Program-made: the position numbers and the translations under genes
Shown here: positions 1 through 7,220 of the stretch, piece after piece
Position numbering within the stretch: position 1 is the first letter of the stretch
How the letters are laid out: each line of letters starts with the position of its first letter
The notes under the pieces: generated by a model
What the model was told of the DNA's origin: nothing
Seen by the model: only the letters and a program-made list of their open reading frames with translations
Databases searched by the model: none
DNA from: Xanthomonas hortorum pv. cynarae
GTDB taxonomy: Bacteria > Pseudomonadota > Gammaproteobacteria > Xanthomonadales > Xanthomonadaceae
DNA length: 64,000 bases
Direction of reading: 5' to 3'
Assembly (NCBI RefSeq): GCF_002939985.1
Contig: NZ_MDFM01000011.1
Location: 74,622 to 138,621 of the forward strand

Positions 1-765
1 TGGCGGAAAATGCAGCACCACATTCTGCGAGCCGTCTTCCTGGCGTTGCCATAGCACCGGCACCTGGCGCGGCGGCGGCGGTTCCAGCACGTCGCGTTCG
101 GCGTTGCTGACTTCCCAGGCGGCGTCTTCGTCCTCGTCGTCCCAGCTGTAGCGCGGCTTGGCCTGTTGTGGGTCGCGCAGGCGCAGCAGCAGTGCGGCGA
201 TCAGGCCGGCCACGGCGCCGCCCAGGTGCGATTGCCAGGACACGCCGGCCTCGTGCGGCAGGATGGTCAGCAGCATGCCGCCGTAAAACAGGAAGGCGAT
301 CATGCTGGTGGCGATTGCCGGGCGGTCGCGGCGCAGCAGGCCGAGCACGAACACCAGAAACATCAGCCCGTGGGTGACGCCGCTGGCGCCCAGGTGGCGG
401 CTGCCGGGTTCGCCCAGCAGCCAGGCGCCCAGGCCCGAACCCAGCCATAACAGCGGCAGCGCCATGGCGGTGGCGCGCGGATACACGCTACCGGCCAGCG
501 TGCCGAGGATCAGCAGGGCGGCCGCGTTGGCGCCCAGATGCGCGAGCGAGCCATGCAGCAGCGGTGCGGTGAGAATGCCGAGCAGGCCGTCGGCCTGTAG
601 CGGTGCCACGGCCCAGGCGCGCCAGTCGAACATGCCCTGGGCGGTGAATACCGCCACCAGCAGCAACACCGCGGCCAGGCTGAAGTTGAAGGCACGCAAG
701 ACCCGGGAACGGTCCAGACGGTCTTGGGCGGTGGCGTCCGCGGCGGCAACAGGATGCTGTGTCAT
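1..765 (-). CDS. Rhomboid-family intramembrane serine protease (C-terminus cut by window edge)
   Basis: The reading frame starts at the ATG at 765 and stays open to base 1, giving 255 codons without a stop. Several hydrophobic segments fit a rhomboid core of about six helices. The catalytic serine sits in a GASG motif (Ser128) and the catalytic histidine in SWQSHLGG (His180); the HxxxN of the second helix (H76, N80) is also present. Rhomboids cleave single-pass membrane proteins within the bilayer. After the core comes an acidic cytoplasmic tail (SWDDEDEDAAWE) and a Pro-rich stretch. The substrate is unknown. It lies alone, tail to tail with nothing, and 338 bp of non-coding DNA separate its start from the next gene. 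Assignment of the family is firm; the true C-terminus is not visible. Confidence 0.85.
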   Translation of the reverse strand, partial: MTQHPVAAADATAQDRLDRSRVLRAFNFSLAAVLLLVAVFTAQGMFDWRAWAVAPLQADGLLGILTAPLLHGSLAHLGANAAALLILGTLAGSVYPRATAMALPLLWLGSGLGAWLLGEPGSRHLGASGVTHGLMFLVFVLGLLRRDRPAIATSMIAFLFYGGMLLTILPHEAGVSWQSHLGGAVAGLIAALLLRLRDPQQAKPRYSWDDEDEDAAWEVSNAERDVLEPPPPRQVPVLWQRQEDGSQNVVLHFPP

Positions 766-912
766 GCCTTCACGGATGGCGTCGCGCGGGTTTTTTACAA
801 GCCTATCCGGCGCGGGATAAGCAGGCCCGGCGACGGGATAATCCAATCCCGGCGCCGGTCGTTGGCGGATCGGCCTGCGCCTTATCACGGACGATCTGCG
901 CCTTGGCTGCAG

Positions 913-1020
913 GGTCCTTGCCCGCCCACCATCGCGGGACACGCCGCAAGTACGTCCGTGTAGGCTCTTACGCGGCATCCATGCCGCGTAAGGTTCCGCG
1001 ACGGTGGGCGGGCAAGGACC
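913..1020. repeat. 108-bp nested palindromic repeat, copy A
   Basis: The outer arms (ggtccttgcccgcccacc at the left, its near-complement ending ggcaaggacc at the right) enclose a second inverted repeat (ttacgcggcat / atgccgcgtaa), so the element could fold as a long hairpin or cruciform. An equally long copy in the opposite orientation lies at 10184-10291. The 766-1103 gap holds no gene that I can support; its last 30 bases are a run of GGGATTGG-type short repeats downstream of the TerC gene. Confidence 0.8.
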
Positions 1021-1103
1021 AATGGAGACGGTCGGTGCGCATGGTTGGGAGCAGTGCACGCGGCGCTGCCATTCACGAATCCCCAATCCCCAATCCCGGC
1101 CCG

Positions 1104-2060
1104 TCAGTGCCGCGCCGGCTTGGGCGGACGCAGCAGGCTCAGCACGATGGTGAAGATCAGGATCAGCACTACCGCCGCCAGCGAGACCAGCACCGGGATC
1201 TTGTACAGATCGATGATCATCATCTTGGTGCCGATGAACACCAGGATCACTGCCAGGCCATACGGCAACAAATGGAAGCGATCGGCCATGCCGGCCAGCA
1301 GGAAGAACATCGCGCGCAGGCCCAGCACCGCGAACACGTTGGAGGTCAGCACGATGAACGGGTCGGTGGTGATGGCGAAGATCGCCGGAATGCTGTCCAC
1401 CGCGAAGATCACATCGATCACCGCGATCAAAATCAGCACCACGAACAGCGGCGTGAACCAGCGCTTGCCGTCCTTGATCACGCTTAGCAGGTTGCCGTCG
1501 TACTGCGGGCTGAGCCGCAGATGGCCGCGCATCCAGCGCAACACCGGGTTGGCTTCCAGATCCGGCTCCTTGCCGGCGGAAAACCACATCTTGATACCGG
1601 TCAGCAGCAGGAACGCGCCGAACACGTACAGCAGCCAATGGAACTTGGTCAGCAATACCGAGCCTGCAAAGATCATGATCGCGCGCAGCACGATGGCGCC
1701 CAGCACGCCGATGATCAGCACGCGCTGGCGCTGTTCTTCGGGCACGCCGAAGTAGGTCATGACCATCAGGAACACGAAGATGTTGTCGACCGCCAGCGAT
1801 TTCTCCACCAGATAACCGGTCAGGAACTCCAGCCCGATCCGGTCGGCCGCCGCGTCGCCCATGCTGCCCTGCAGGTACCACCACAGCCCGGCGTTGAAGG
1901 CCAGTGCCAGCAGCACCCAGCCGATGCTCCACCAGGTGGCTTCCTTGAAGGTCACCTTGTGCGCGCCGCCGTGGCGCATCAGCACCAGATCGACCATCAG
2001 CGCCACGATCACCACGATCGCGAAGCCACCCCATAACCAGACATTGCCAATGGTTTGCAT
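1104..2060 (-). CDS. TerC/Alx-family integral membrane protein, probable Mn2+ exporter
   Basis: A 318-residue polytopic membrane protein starting MQTIGNVW at 2060; the frame is open much further upstream, but that part runs antisense to rlmI and through the riboswitch and is not protein-like. TerC signatures are clear: the acidic pair region GYLVEKSLAVDNIFVF and the second half motif VIDVIFAVDSIPAIFAITTD, whose Asp residues are expected to line the ion path. Length matches E. coli Alx (about 320). Alx-type TerC proteins export manganese, and a Mn2+-sensing yybP-ykoY leader lies directly upstream here, which supports this subgroup rather than tellurite-resistance TerC. The gene is divergent from rlmI. 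Family assignment is firm; Mn2+ as substrate is inferred from the leader. Confidence 0.9.
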   Translation of the reverse strand: MQTIGNVWLWGGFAIVVIVALMVDLVLMRHGGAHKVTFKEATWWSIGWVLLALAFNAGLWWYLQGSMGDAAADRIGLEFLTGYLVEKSLAVDNIFVFLMVMTYFGVPEEQRQRVLIIGVLGAIVLRAIMIFAGSVLLTKFHWLLYVFGAFLLLTGIKMWFSAGKEPDLEANPVLRWMRGHLRLSPQYDGNLLSVIKDGKRWFTPLFVVLILIAVIDVIFAVDSIPAIFAITTDPFIVLTSNVFAVLGLRAMFFLLAGMADRFHLLPYGLAVILVFIGTKMMIIDLYKIPVLVSLAAVVLILIFTIVLSLLRPPKPARH

Positions 2061-2104
2061 AAAAGAATCCCGAAAAGTGAAACGACCTGGACAGCCGGTG
2101 GGCT

Positions 2105-2325
2105 GAGGCCTTGTGACACCGAAATCGTGGATTCCGGGTGACGGACCTTCGCCTGCGCGGCGAAGGTCTCGCTCGCAACCGGTGTGGGCCGGTTGCCGTT
2201 GCACCGGAGCGCCTGATGACAGGGCTCGTAATGACGGCGACAACGCTGGAGCGACTTCCCGAACGATGGCATGACCGCTGCGACGTTCTGTTGGCCGTTC
2301 CTGGGAGCTACTCCCCTTCTGAGCC
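2105..2325 (-). promoter_or_regulatory. yybP-ykoY (manganese) riboswitch leader of the TerC/Alx gene
   Basis: Read on the minus strand, the leader opens with AGAAGGGGAGTAGC, the hallmark 5-prime box of yybP-ykoY riboswitches (GGGGAGTAG at 2316-2308). It then has a GTCATCA segment and, nearer the gene, a GAGACCTTCGCC hairpin (arms 2144-2153 and 2159-2168) of the kind that forms the last paired helix of this class. It ends about 45-80 nt before the TerC start. This class binds Mn2+ and switches on exporter genes. Exact ends and the expression platform were not modelled. Confidence 0.85.
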
Positions 2326-2378
2326 CGATTCTGCGTTGCGGACTCAGGCACGTCAATCCAGCCGGATACAATGGGCGG

Positions 2379-3545
2379 ATGAATACTCCAGTCCCCGTCG
2401 TCCGACTCAAGAATGCGTGGCGCTCCAGCCACCCGTGGATCTTCCAGAAACTGGTGGAAAAGCCCGCCGCCAAGCCCAAACCCGGCACCATCGTCGATGT
2501 GGTCGGCGTGGACGGGGAGTGGATCGGCCGCGGCTTCTACAACGGCCATTCGCGCATCGCTGTGCGCATCCTGGAAACCGACCAGTCGGTGCCGGTGGAT
2601 GCGGGCTGGTTCTCGCGCAAGATCGCCGCGGCGGTGAGCTTGCGCCGCGACTGGCTGAGCCTGGATGCGGTGTCCGATGCCTGGCGCGTGGTGCACAGTG
2701 AAGGCGACGGCCTGTCCGGCCTGGTGGTGGACCGCTACGGCGATCTGGTGGTGGTGGAGTTCTTCGCCGCCGGCATGTTTCGCCATCGCGAATGGATCTA
2801 CGAGGCGCTGCGCGAGCAGTTCCCGGGCTGCCGCTTCCACAGCTTTGCCGACGAGCACGTGCAAAAGCAGGAAAGCTTCGATTTTCACGGCAACACCACC
2901 ACCGAAGCGTCGGTGATCACCGAGTACGGCATCAAGTTCCGCGCCGACCCGGCCGGTGCGCACAAGACCGGGTTCTTCGCCGATCAGCGCGAAAACCGTC
3001 AGTGGCTGAGCGAGCAGGTCAAGGACAAGACGGTGCTGGATCTGTGCTGCAACACCGGCGGCTTTGCGGTGTATGCGGCCGCGCGCGGCGCCTCGGAGGT
3101 GCTGGGCGTGGACATCGACGAGGACGTGATCGCGTTGGCCAAGGGCAATGCCAAGCTCAACAACGTGCGCCCCAAGTTCGTGCAGGCCGACATCTTTCCG
3201 TGGCTGCGCGACGCGGCCAATCGCGGCGACCAGTTCGATGTGGTGATCCTGGATCCGGCCAAGATGACCCGCGACCGCGAGCAGGTGATTCCGGCGTTGA
3301 AGAAATACCTGGACATGAACAAATTGGCGTTGGGCGTCGTCAAGCCCGGCGGCTTGTTCGCCACCTTCTCCTGCACCGGCTTGGTGGCCGAGCAGGAATT
3401 CCTGGACATGCTGCGCCGCGCTTCGTATTTCTCCGGGCGCACCATCCAGATCCTGAAAGTGGCCGGTGCCGGTCCGGACCATCCGTTCATGGCGCACGTG
3501 CAGGAATCGCGCTATCTGAAGGCTGTTTTCTGCCGCGTGATTTAG
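2379..3545 (+). CDS. rlmI: 23S rRNA (cytosine-C5) methyltransferase RlmI
   Basis: A 388-residue class I SAM-dependent methyltransferase. I start it at the ATG at 2379 (MNTPVPVVRLKNAW), which gives the family's usual N-terminus; upstream codons overlap the riboswitch DNA. It has an N-terminal PUA domain (about 1-75), a middle linker domain, and a Rossmann methyltransferase domain with motif I LDLCCNTGGFAVYAA, the acidic strand end GVDIDED, motif IV ILDPAKM, and FSCTG carrying the likely catalytic cysteine. RlmI makes m5C1962 in 23S rRNA (E. coli numbering). E. coli RlmI is 396 aa, so length fits. It is divergent from the TerC gene, and its promoter must lie within or overlap the opposite-strand riboswitch. 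Confidence 0.9.
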   Translation: MNTPVPVVRLKNAWRSSHPWIFQKLVEKPAAKPKPGTIVDVVGVDGEWIGRGFYNGHSRIAVRILETDQSVPVDAGWFSRKIAAAVSLRRDWLSLDAVSDAWRVVHSEGDGLSGLVVDRYGDLVVVEFFAAGMFRHREWIYEALREQFPGCRFHSFADEHVQKQESFDFHGNTTTEASVITEYGIKFRADPAGAHKTGFFADQRENRQWLSEQVKDKTVLDLCCNTGGFAVYAAARGASEVLGVDIDEDVIALAKGNAKLNNVRPKFVQADIFPWLRDAANRGDQFDVVILDPAKMTRDREQVIPALKKYLDMNKLALGVVKPGGLFATFSCTGLVAEQEFLDMLRRASYFSGRTIQILKVAGAGPDHPFMAHVQESRYLKAVFCRVI

Positions 3546-3590
3546 CGCTGCAATCAATCAACGGCGATCAACCCGTGGAGCGGCCAGTCG

Positions 3591-3908
3591 ATGACACCGG
3601 ACGATGACGAACGCAAGGCGCTGACCCGGTTGCTGCGCGAGATCGAGCGGCCCAATGCCAGTCTGCTGGCCAGCAACTGGCCGGTGTTCGGCGTGTGGCT
3701 GCTGTTCTCCGGGGCCTTCATGTATCTGTTCCAGACCGGCAGAGGCTCGCCGTTGCACCCATTGCTGCTGGCGCTGGGCTCGACCTGCCTGGGCGTGTTC
3801 GGGGCGTGGATCGTGCTGCGTTCGGTATGGGCGCGGCAGTGGCCGCATGTGCGCGAGCACATCGACGTGGAGAGCGTGCGCGCGCGTCTGGCCGAACTGG
3901 GCGATTGA
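3591..3908 (+). CDS. Small two-helix membrane protein of unknown function
   Basis: A 105-residue protein with a GGAG ribosome-binding site about 10 nt before the ATG. A charged N-terminal helix (DDDERKALTRLLREIER) is followed by two hydrophobic segments (about 30-47 and 56-78) and a short amphipathic tail. I do not recognise the family. It follows rlmI by 45 bp on the same strand, so co-transcription is possible, and it ends at a perfect hairpin. Confidence 0.7.
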   Translation: MTPDDDERKALTRLLREIERPNASLLASNWPVFGVWLLFSGAFMYLFQTGRGSPLHPLLLALGSTCLGVFGAWIVLRSVWARQWPHVREHIDVESVRARLAELGD

Positions 3909-3909
3909 G

Positions 3910-3943
3910 CTGCAGCACGCGTGGGCTTGTACGCGTGCTGCAG
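3910..3943. terminator. 13-bp perfect hairpin between converging genes
   Basis: The arms CTGCAGCACGCGT (3910-3922) and its exact complement (3931-3943) enclose an 8-nt loop. There is no T run, so termination is inferred from stem strength and from its place between two converging genes, immediately after the stop of the small membrane protein and 29 bp from the stop of the protease. Confidence 0.6.
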
Positions 3944-3971
3944 GTTGCAAGGTCACCCCGTCACTGCGGAC

Positions 3972-5855
3972 TCACCAGCCGGCAGGGCGCGCGGTGATTT
4001 CCGGTACCGCCTGGCGCAGGTCGGCCCCGAACTCGGGATTGCGCATCGTCGCGCCATCGGCGTAACCGTAGAACACGCCTTGCGTGGGTGTGGTGCCTTC
4101 GCGCAATTCGATATCGCCACGCACCTGCGTGGTGCCGGCAATGGTGACCGCGCCGAAGGCGCCCGGCCCCATGAAGGCCGTATTGGCCTGCGCATTCGCA
4201 CCGATCGTTGCGCCCGGATGCCACACCGTCAGACCGTCCAGCACCGCATTGCCCTGCACGGTGCCGCCCATCACCGTGGCATGGCCGTCGATGCGTGCGT
4301 TGCCGAGCACGTTGCCGGCCAATACGCGCGCACGCGGCCCTACGTACGCGGTGGAGGCGACGTTGGCGGTGCTGGCGACCCAGCCGCCGCCATTGGCGTG
4401 GCGGCGCCCCACCGGGGTGGGCGTGGGCGCGCCGGGCTGGCTGCCGGCCGGTGCTGCGTTGGTGAGCGTCACGCTCCACGGGTAGCGGTAGATCGCGTAG
4501 TAGGACTGGTCCCACTTGATTTTGTGCACGGTGCTGGGCGCGCCCATCACCATCAGGTACACCGCGCGGTCGCCGCTGTTGCGGGTGACGTTGACGCTGG
4601 CCTTGGCGCCGCGTTGCAAGGCGCTGTAGCGCGCCCGACCGCTGCTGTCGATGCTCACCACGCCCCAGCGCCAGTCCGAATCCGGCAGCGGGATGCTGGC
4701 CGGGTCGGTGGCCAGGCTGGGCAGGGTGGTGACGGCGGGTGCGCTCTGCACATGGCCTTCGAAGGCGACCGTGAAGCTGGTGGCGCCGCTGGCGGGAATC
4801 AGCTGCACCAGGTTGTAGCCCCAGCGCTGCGGTGCCCATTCGAATGGCACGCGGTATCGGTTGGCCTGGCCGGCAACCGGATCGAGCACGGTCATGCGCA
4901 ACGCGCGATCGCGGTTGTCCCAGTCCTGGGTGCGTTGCGGATCGAACGATGCATTGCTGCCGTAGCGCGCGCGATACAGCGCGCCCTGGTCGCTGCCATC
5001 GGGGCTGGTGTAGTCCCAGTTGACGTTGCGCAGTGCCCAATCGCCGAACACATCGTTCAGTTGCGACTGCGTCCATCCCATGTTGGTGCGGATCACCGTA
5101 AATGGATCGGCGCTACGCTGTGCCGGATCGCCCGGCTTGGGCGCCTTGGCCCACAGGTCGTTGATGATGGCGTAGCCATAGCGGTTCTTGAGGTACTCCA
5201 GGAACTGCCAGTTGCAGTAGCGATCGCGGGTGGAGCCCAGATACAGATGCGGGTAGTTCACCAGCATGCTGGAGCAACGCACGTCGCTGGAATGGAATTC
5301 CGGGAGCTGATGGGTCATCCAGTTGGCGTCCGATTCCCAGATCCAGCCGGTGAAGTCCGAGTCGCGCAGGCTCAGCGTCTGGCCTTGCAAGGCGTGCGTG
5401 AGTTCGTGCGCCAGGCCCCAGTGGTCGCGCAGGCCGCCCGGTGCCATCCACATGCCCATGTTGCCGCTACCGGTGACCCCGCCGCTCAAACCGAAGCCGG
5501 GATCCAGATGGATGCTGGCCTTGTACTTGGTGGCGCTGGTGCAGGCCGGCTCGGGGAATTGCAGGCGGTTGATGAAGGTGTCCCAGACCATTTCCAGATG
5601 CTCGCCGGCAGCGCGCACGTCGGCGCTGGACACGCCATCGCCGTTCCAGCGGAACGCGAAGTGCGTGGTCTCGTAGCGCACCGCCGGCATGCCGGCTTCA
5701 TTGCTGCGGGCGACCCAGGTGCCGGCGGTACAACCGGCAGCGCTGGCGGAAGAGGCGGCGCACAGGCCGGTGGCGATCAGACCGGCCATTAGCAGGCCGG
5801 TGGTCAGACGCGGTGTGGGGCGCCGTTGGGGCAGGGCGCGCGATGCGGTGGACAT
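3972..5855 (-). CDS. Svx/AvrXca-family secreted zinc metalloprotease
   Basis: A 627-residue precursor. I place the start at 5855 (MSTASRALPQRR), which gives a basic N-region and a hydrophobic signal peptide (TTGLLMAGLIATGLCAAS) ending near ASAA. The gluzincin zinc site HELTH (H150, E151, H154) is followed by WESDANWM, a likely site of the third ligand. The protease region spans about 40-330, then a beta-rich region (about 330-460). The last 140 or so residues contain short repeats of hexapeptide type (STAYVG, ARVLAG, ARIDGH, AVLDGL, ATIGAN), suggesting a left-handed beta-helix. The family includes Erwinia Svx, a secreted virulence factor, and Xanthomonas AvrXca. Type II export is likely. No PIP box was seen upstream, so HrpX control is not supported. 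Confidence 0.85.
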   Translation of the reverse strand: MSTASRALPQRRPTPRLTTGLLMAGLIATGLCAASSASAAGCTAGTWVARSNEAGMPAVRYETTHFAFRWNGDGVSSADVRAAGEHLEMVWDTFINRLQFPEPACTSATKYKASIHLDPGFGLSGGVTGSGNMGMWMAPGGLRDHWGLAHELTHALQGQTLSLRDSDFTGWIWESDANWMTHQLPEFHSSDVRCSSMLVNYPHLYLGSTRDRYCNWQFLEYLKNRYGYAIINDLWAKAPKPGDPAQRSADPFTVIRTNMGWTQSQLNDVFGDWALRNVNWDYTSPDGSDQGALYRARYGSNASFDPQRTQDWDNRDRALRMTVLDPVAGQANRYRVPFEWAPQRWGYNLVQLIPASGATSFTVAFEGHVQSAPAVTTLPSLATDPASIPLPDSDWRWGVVSIDSSGRARYSALQRGAKASVNVTRNSGDRAVYLMVMGAPSTVHKIKWDQSYYAIYRYPWSVTLTNAAPAGSQPGAPTPTPVGRRHANGGGWVASTANVASTAYVGPRARVLAGNVLGNARIDGHATVMGGTVQGNAVLDGLTVWHPGATIGANAQANTAFMGPGAFGAVTIAGTTQVRGDIELREGTTPTQGVFYGYADGATMRNPEFGADLRQAVPEITARPAGW

Positions 5856-6050
5856 GGGAGGTTCTCGCGAGAGGATGGGATGCGCGCACGCAGCCGCACA
5901 CACGCAGGGCTGCGCGGTGTCGAAAGAACCTGGGGGATGGCCGCCGGCTGCGGTGGCCGCGCAAGTGTGCGTAGCCACGCAGCGTGCGCAATTGCTTTGC
6001 TTAGGTATTTTTCAGAACTGCAACGTGTGCATCGCTCGCGCTGTGGCGCG

Positions 6051-7031
6051 CTAGGCGATCTGCAACCGGCGCCGGTACGCGGCCGGGCTGGCCTGGGCGA
6101 GCACGCGAAAATGCCGGCGGAACGATTCCAGCGAGCCGAAGCCGGCGCGCTCGGCGATCCAGTGCAGTGGGCGGTCGGTGGTTTCCAGCAGCTCGCGTGC
6201 CAGCGCCACGCGTTCGCGGATCACCCAGTCGATCGGCGACAGCCCGGTGGCTTCGAGAAACTGCCGCTGCAAGGTGCGTTGGCTGAGCGCGGCGCGTTCG
6301 GCCAGGCTGGCCAGGGTGTGCGGTTGATCCAGATGGCTGCGGATCCATTCGGTGAGCACGGCCAGCCGGTTCGGTTCGCCGAGCGGGATCGAACGGTTGA
6401 CCAACTGGCTGCGTTCGCCATCGCGCCACGGTGCCAGCACCAGCCGTTGTGCGACCAGGTTGGCCACATGCGTGCCGTAATCCTTGCGCACCATGTGCAG
6501 CAGCATGTCCATGCCGGTGGCCGAGCCGGCCGAGGTGAGGATGCTGCCGGTGTCGACATACAGCACGTTGGCGCGCACCTCGATGGCGGGAAAGCGGCTG
6601 GCGAGCAGATCGGTGAGCCGCCAGTGGGTGGTGGCGCTGCGACCATCCAGCAGGCCGGCATAGGCCAGCACGAAAGCGCCCGAGCAGATCGAGGCCAGCC
6701 GCGCGCCGCGTGCATGGGCGGCGCGCAGCTTGTCCAGCAGTGCAGCCGGTGGGCATTCGTCGGGATTGCGCCAGCCCGGGATCACGATCACGTCCGCATC
6801 GTCGAGCCGGTCCAGCGTGGCCGGTGCCTGCAACAGGCAGCCGCCCAGCGTCTTCAGCGCGCCCGGCTCGCACGCGCACACCACGCTGCGGTACCACTCC
6901 ACGTCCAGCTCCGGGCGTTGCGGCGCGAACAGCCCCACTGCGCAGCCGAACTCGAACAGGCCCAGTTGCTGGTAGGCCAGAATCGCGACCAGGGGCGCGG
7001 CGGTGACGTGCGGGGAGTCGGGTTCGCTCAT
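6051..7031 (-). CDS. GlxA-type AraC-family regulator with DJ-1/PfpI domain
   Basis: A 326-residue regulator starting MSEPDSPHV at 7031. The N-terminal DJ-1/PfpI-like domain (about 10-185) includes the nucleophile-elbow-like ASICSGAFVLAYAG. The C-terminal AraC double helix-turn-helix (about 225-322) has LASLAERAALSQRTLQRQF and IAERAGFGSLESFRRHF. Regulators of this type sense small metabolites. It is transcribed away from the TonB receptor at 7221, and the 189-bp shared region holds a direct repeat that could be its site, so control of that receptor is plausible but unproven. Confidence 0.85.
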   Translation of the reverse strand: MSEPDSPHVTAAPLVAILAYQQLGLFEFGCAVGLFAPQRPELDVEWYRSVVCACEPGALKTLGGCLLQAPATLDRLDDADVIVIPGWRNPDECPPAALLDKLRAAHARGARLASICSGAFVLAYAGLLDGRSATTHWRLTDLLASRFPAIEVRANVLYVDTGSILTSAGSATGMDMLLHMVRKDYGTHVANLVAQRLVLAPWRDGERSQLVNRSIPLGEPNRLAVLTEWIRSHLDQPHTLASLAERAALSQRTLQRQFLEATGLSPIDWVIRERVALARELLETTDRPLHWIAERAGFGSLESFRRHFRVLAQASPAAYRRRLQIA

Positions 7032-7087
7032 GTCGCGTATTAGGCCGCGTTTGCAGCGCGTCGCGACGCTGCAGGCTGCCTGCAGTG

Positions 7088-7107
7088 GTGACCAGTGGTT
7101 GTGACCA
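7088..7107. promoter_or_regulatory. Candidate operator: direct repeat of GTGACCA
   Basis: GTGACCA occurs at 7088-7094 and again at 7101-7107, a 13-bp step, in the intergenic region between the AraC-type regulator and the TonB receptor. Tandem half-sites are typical of AraC-family operators. The assignment rests on pattern and position only. Confidence 0.35.
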
Positions 7108-7220
7108 CATCGCCAATGGAAATGTGGCTGGCGCGATGTTGCCAGCGGTTGTCGTGCGCACCGATGGTGGCAGGTGCGCGCAACGCCTTGAATGGACGGC
7201 ATCCCGTTCAAGGCCCTCCA

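Noticed and set aside
2061..3557. N-terminal extension of the TerC frame upstream to 3557 on the minus strand
   Set aside because: It runs through the riboswitch and antisense to rlmI, has no TerC-like sequence, and is rich in residues typical of antisense GC-rich frames.
3921..5792. Open plus-strand frame of over 600 codons opposite the Svx-like protease
   Set aside because: It is the antisense of a clear gene with signal peptide and HELTH motif; its translation is Ala/Gly/His-rich with no domain.
5856..6050. PIP box (TTCG-N15-TTCG) for HrpX upstream of the Svx-like gene
   Set aside because: Only one matching half-site (complement of CGAA near 5918) is present and no partner at the right spacing.
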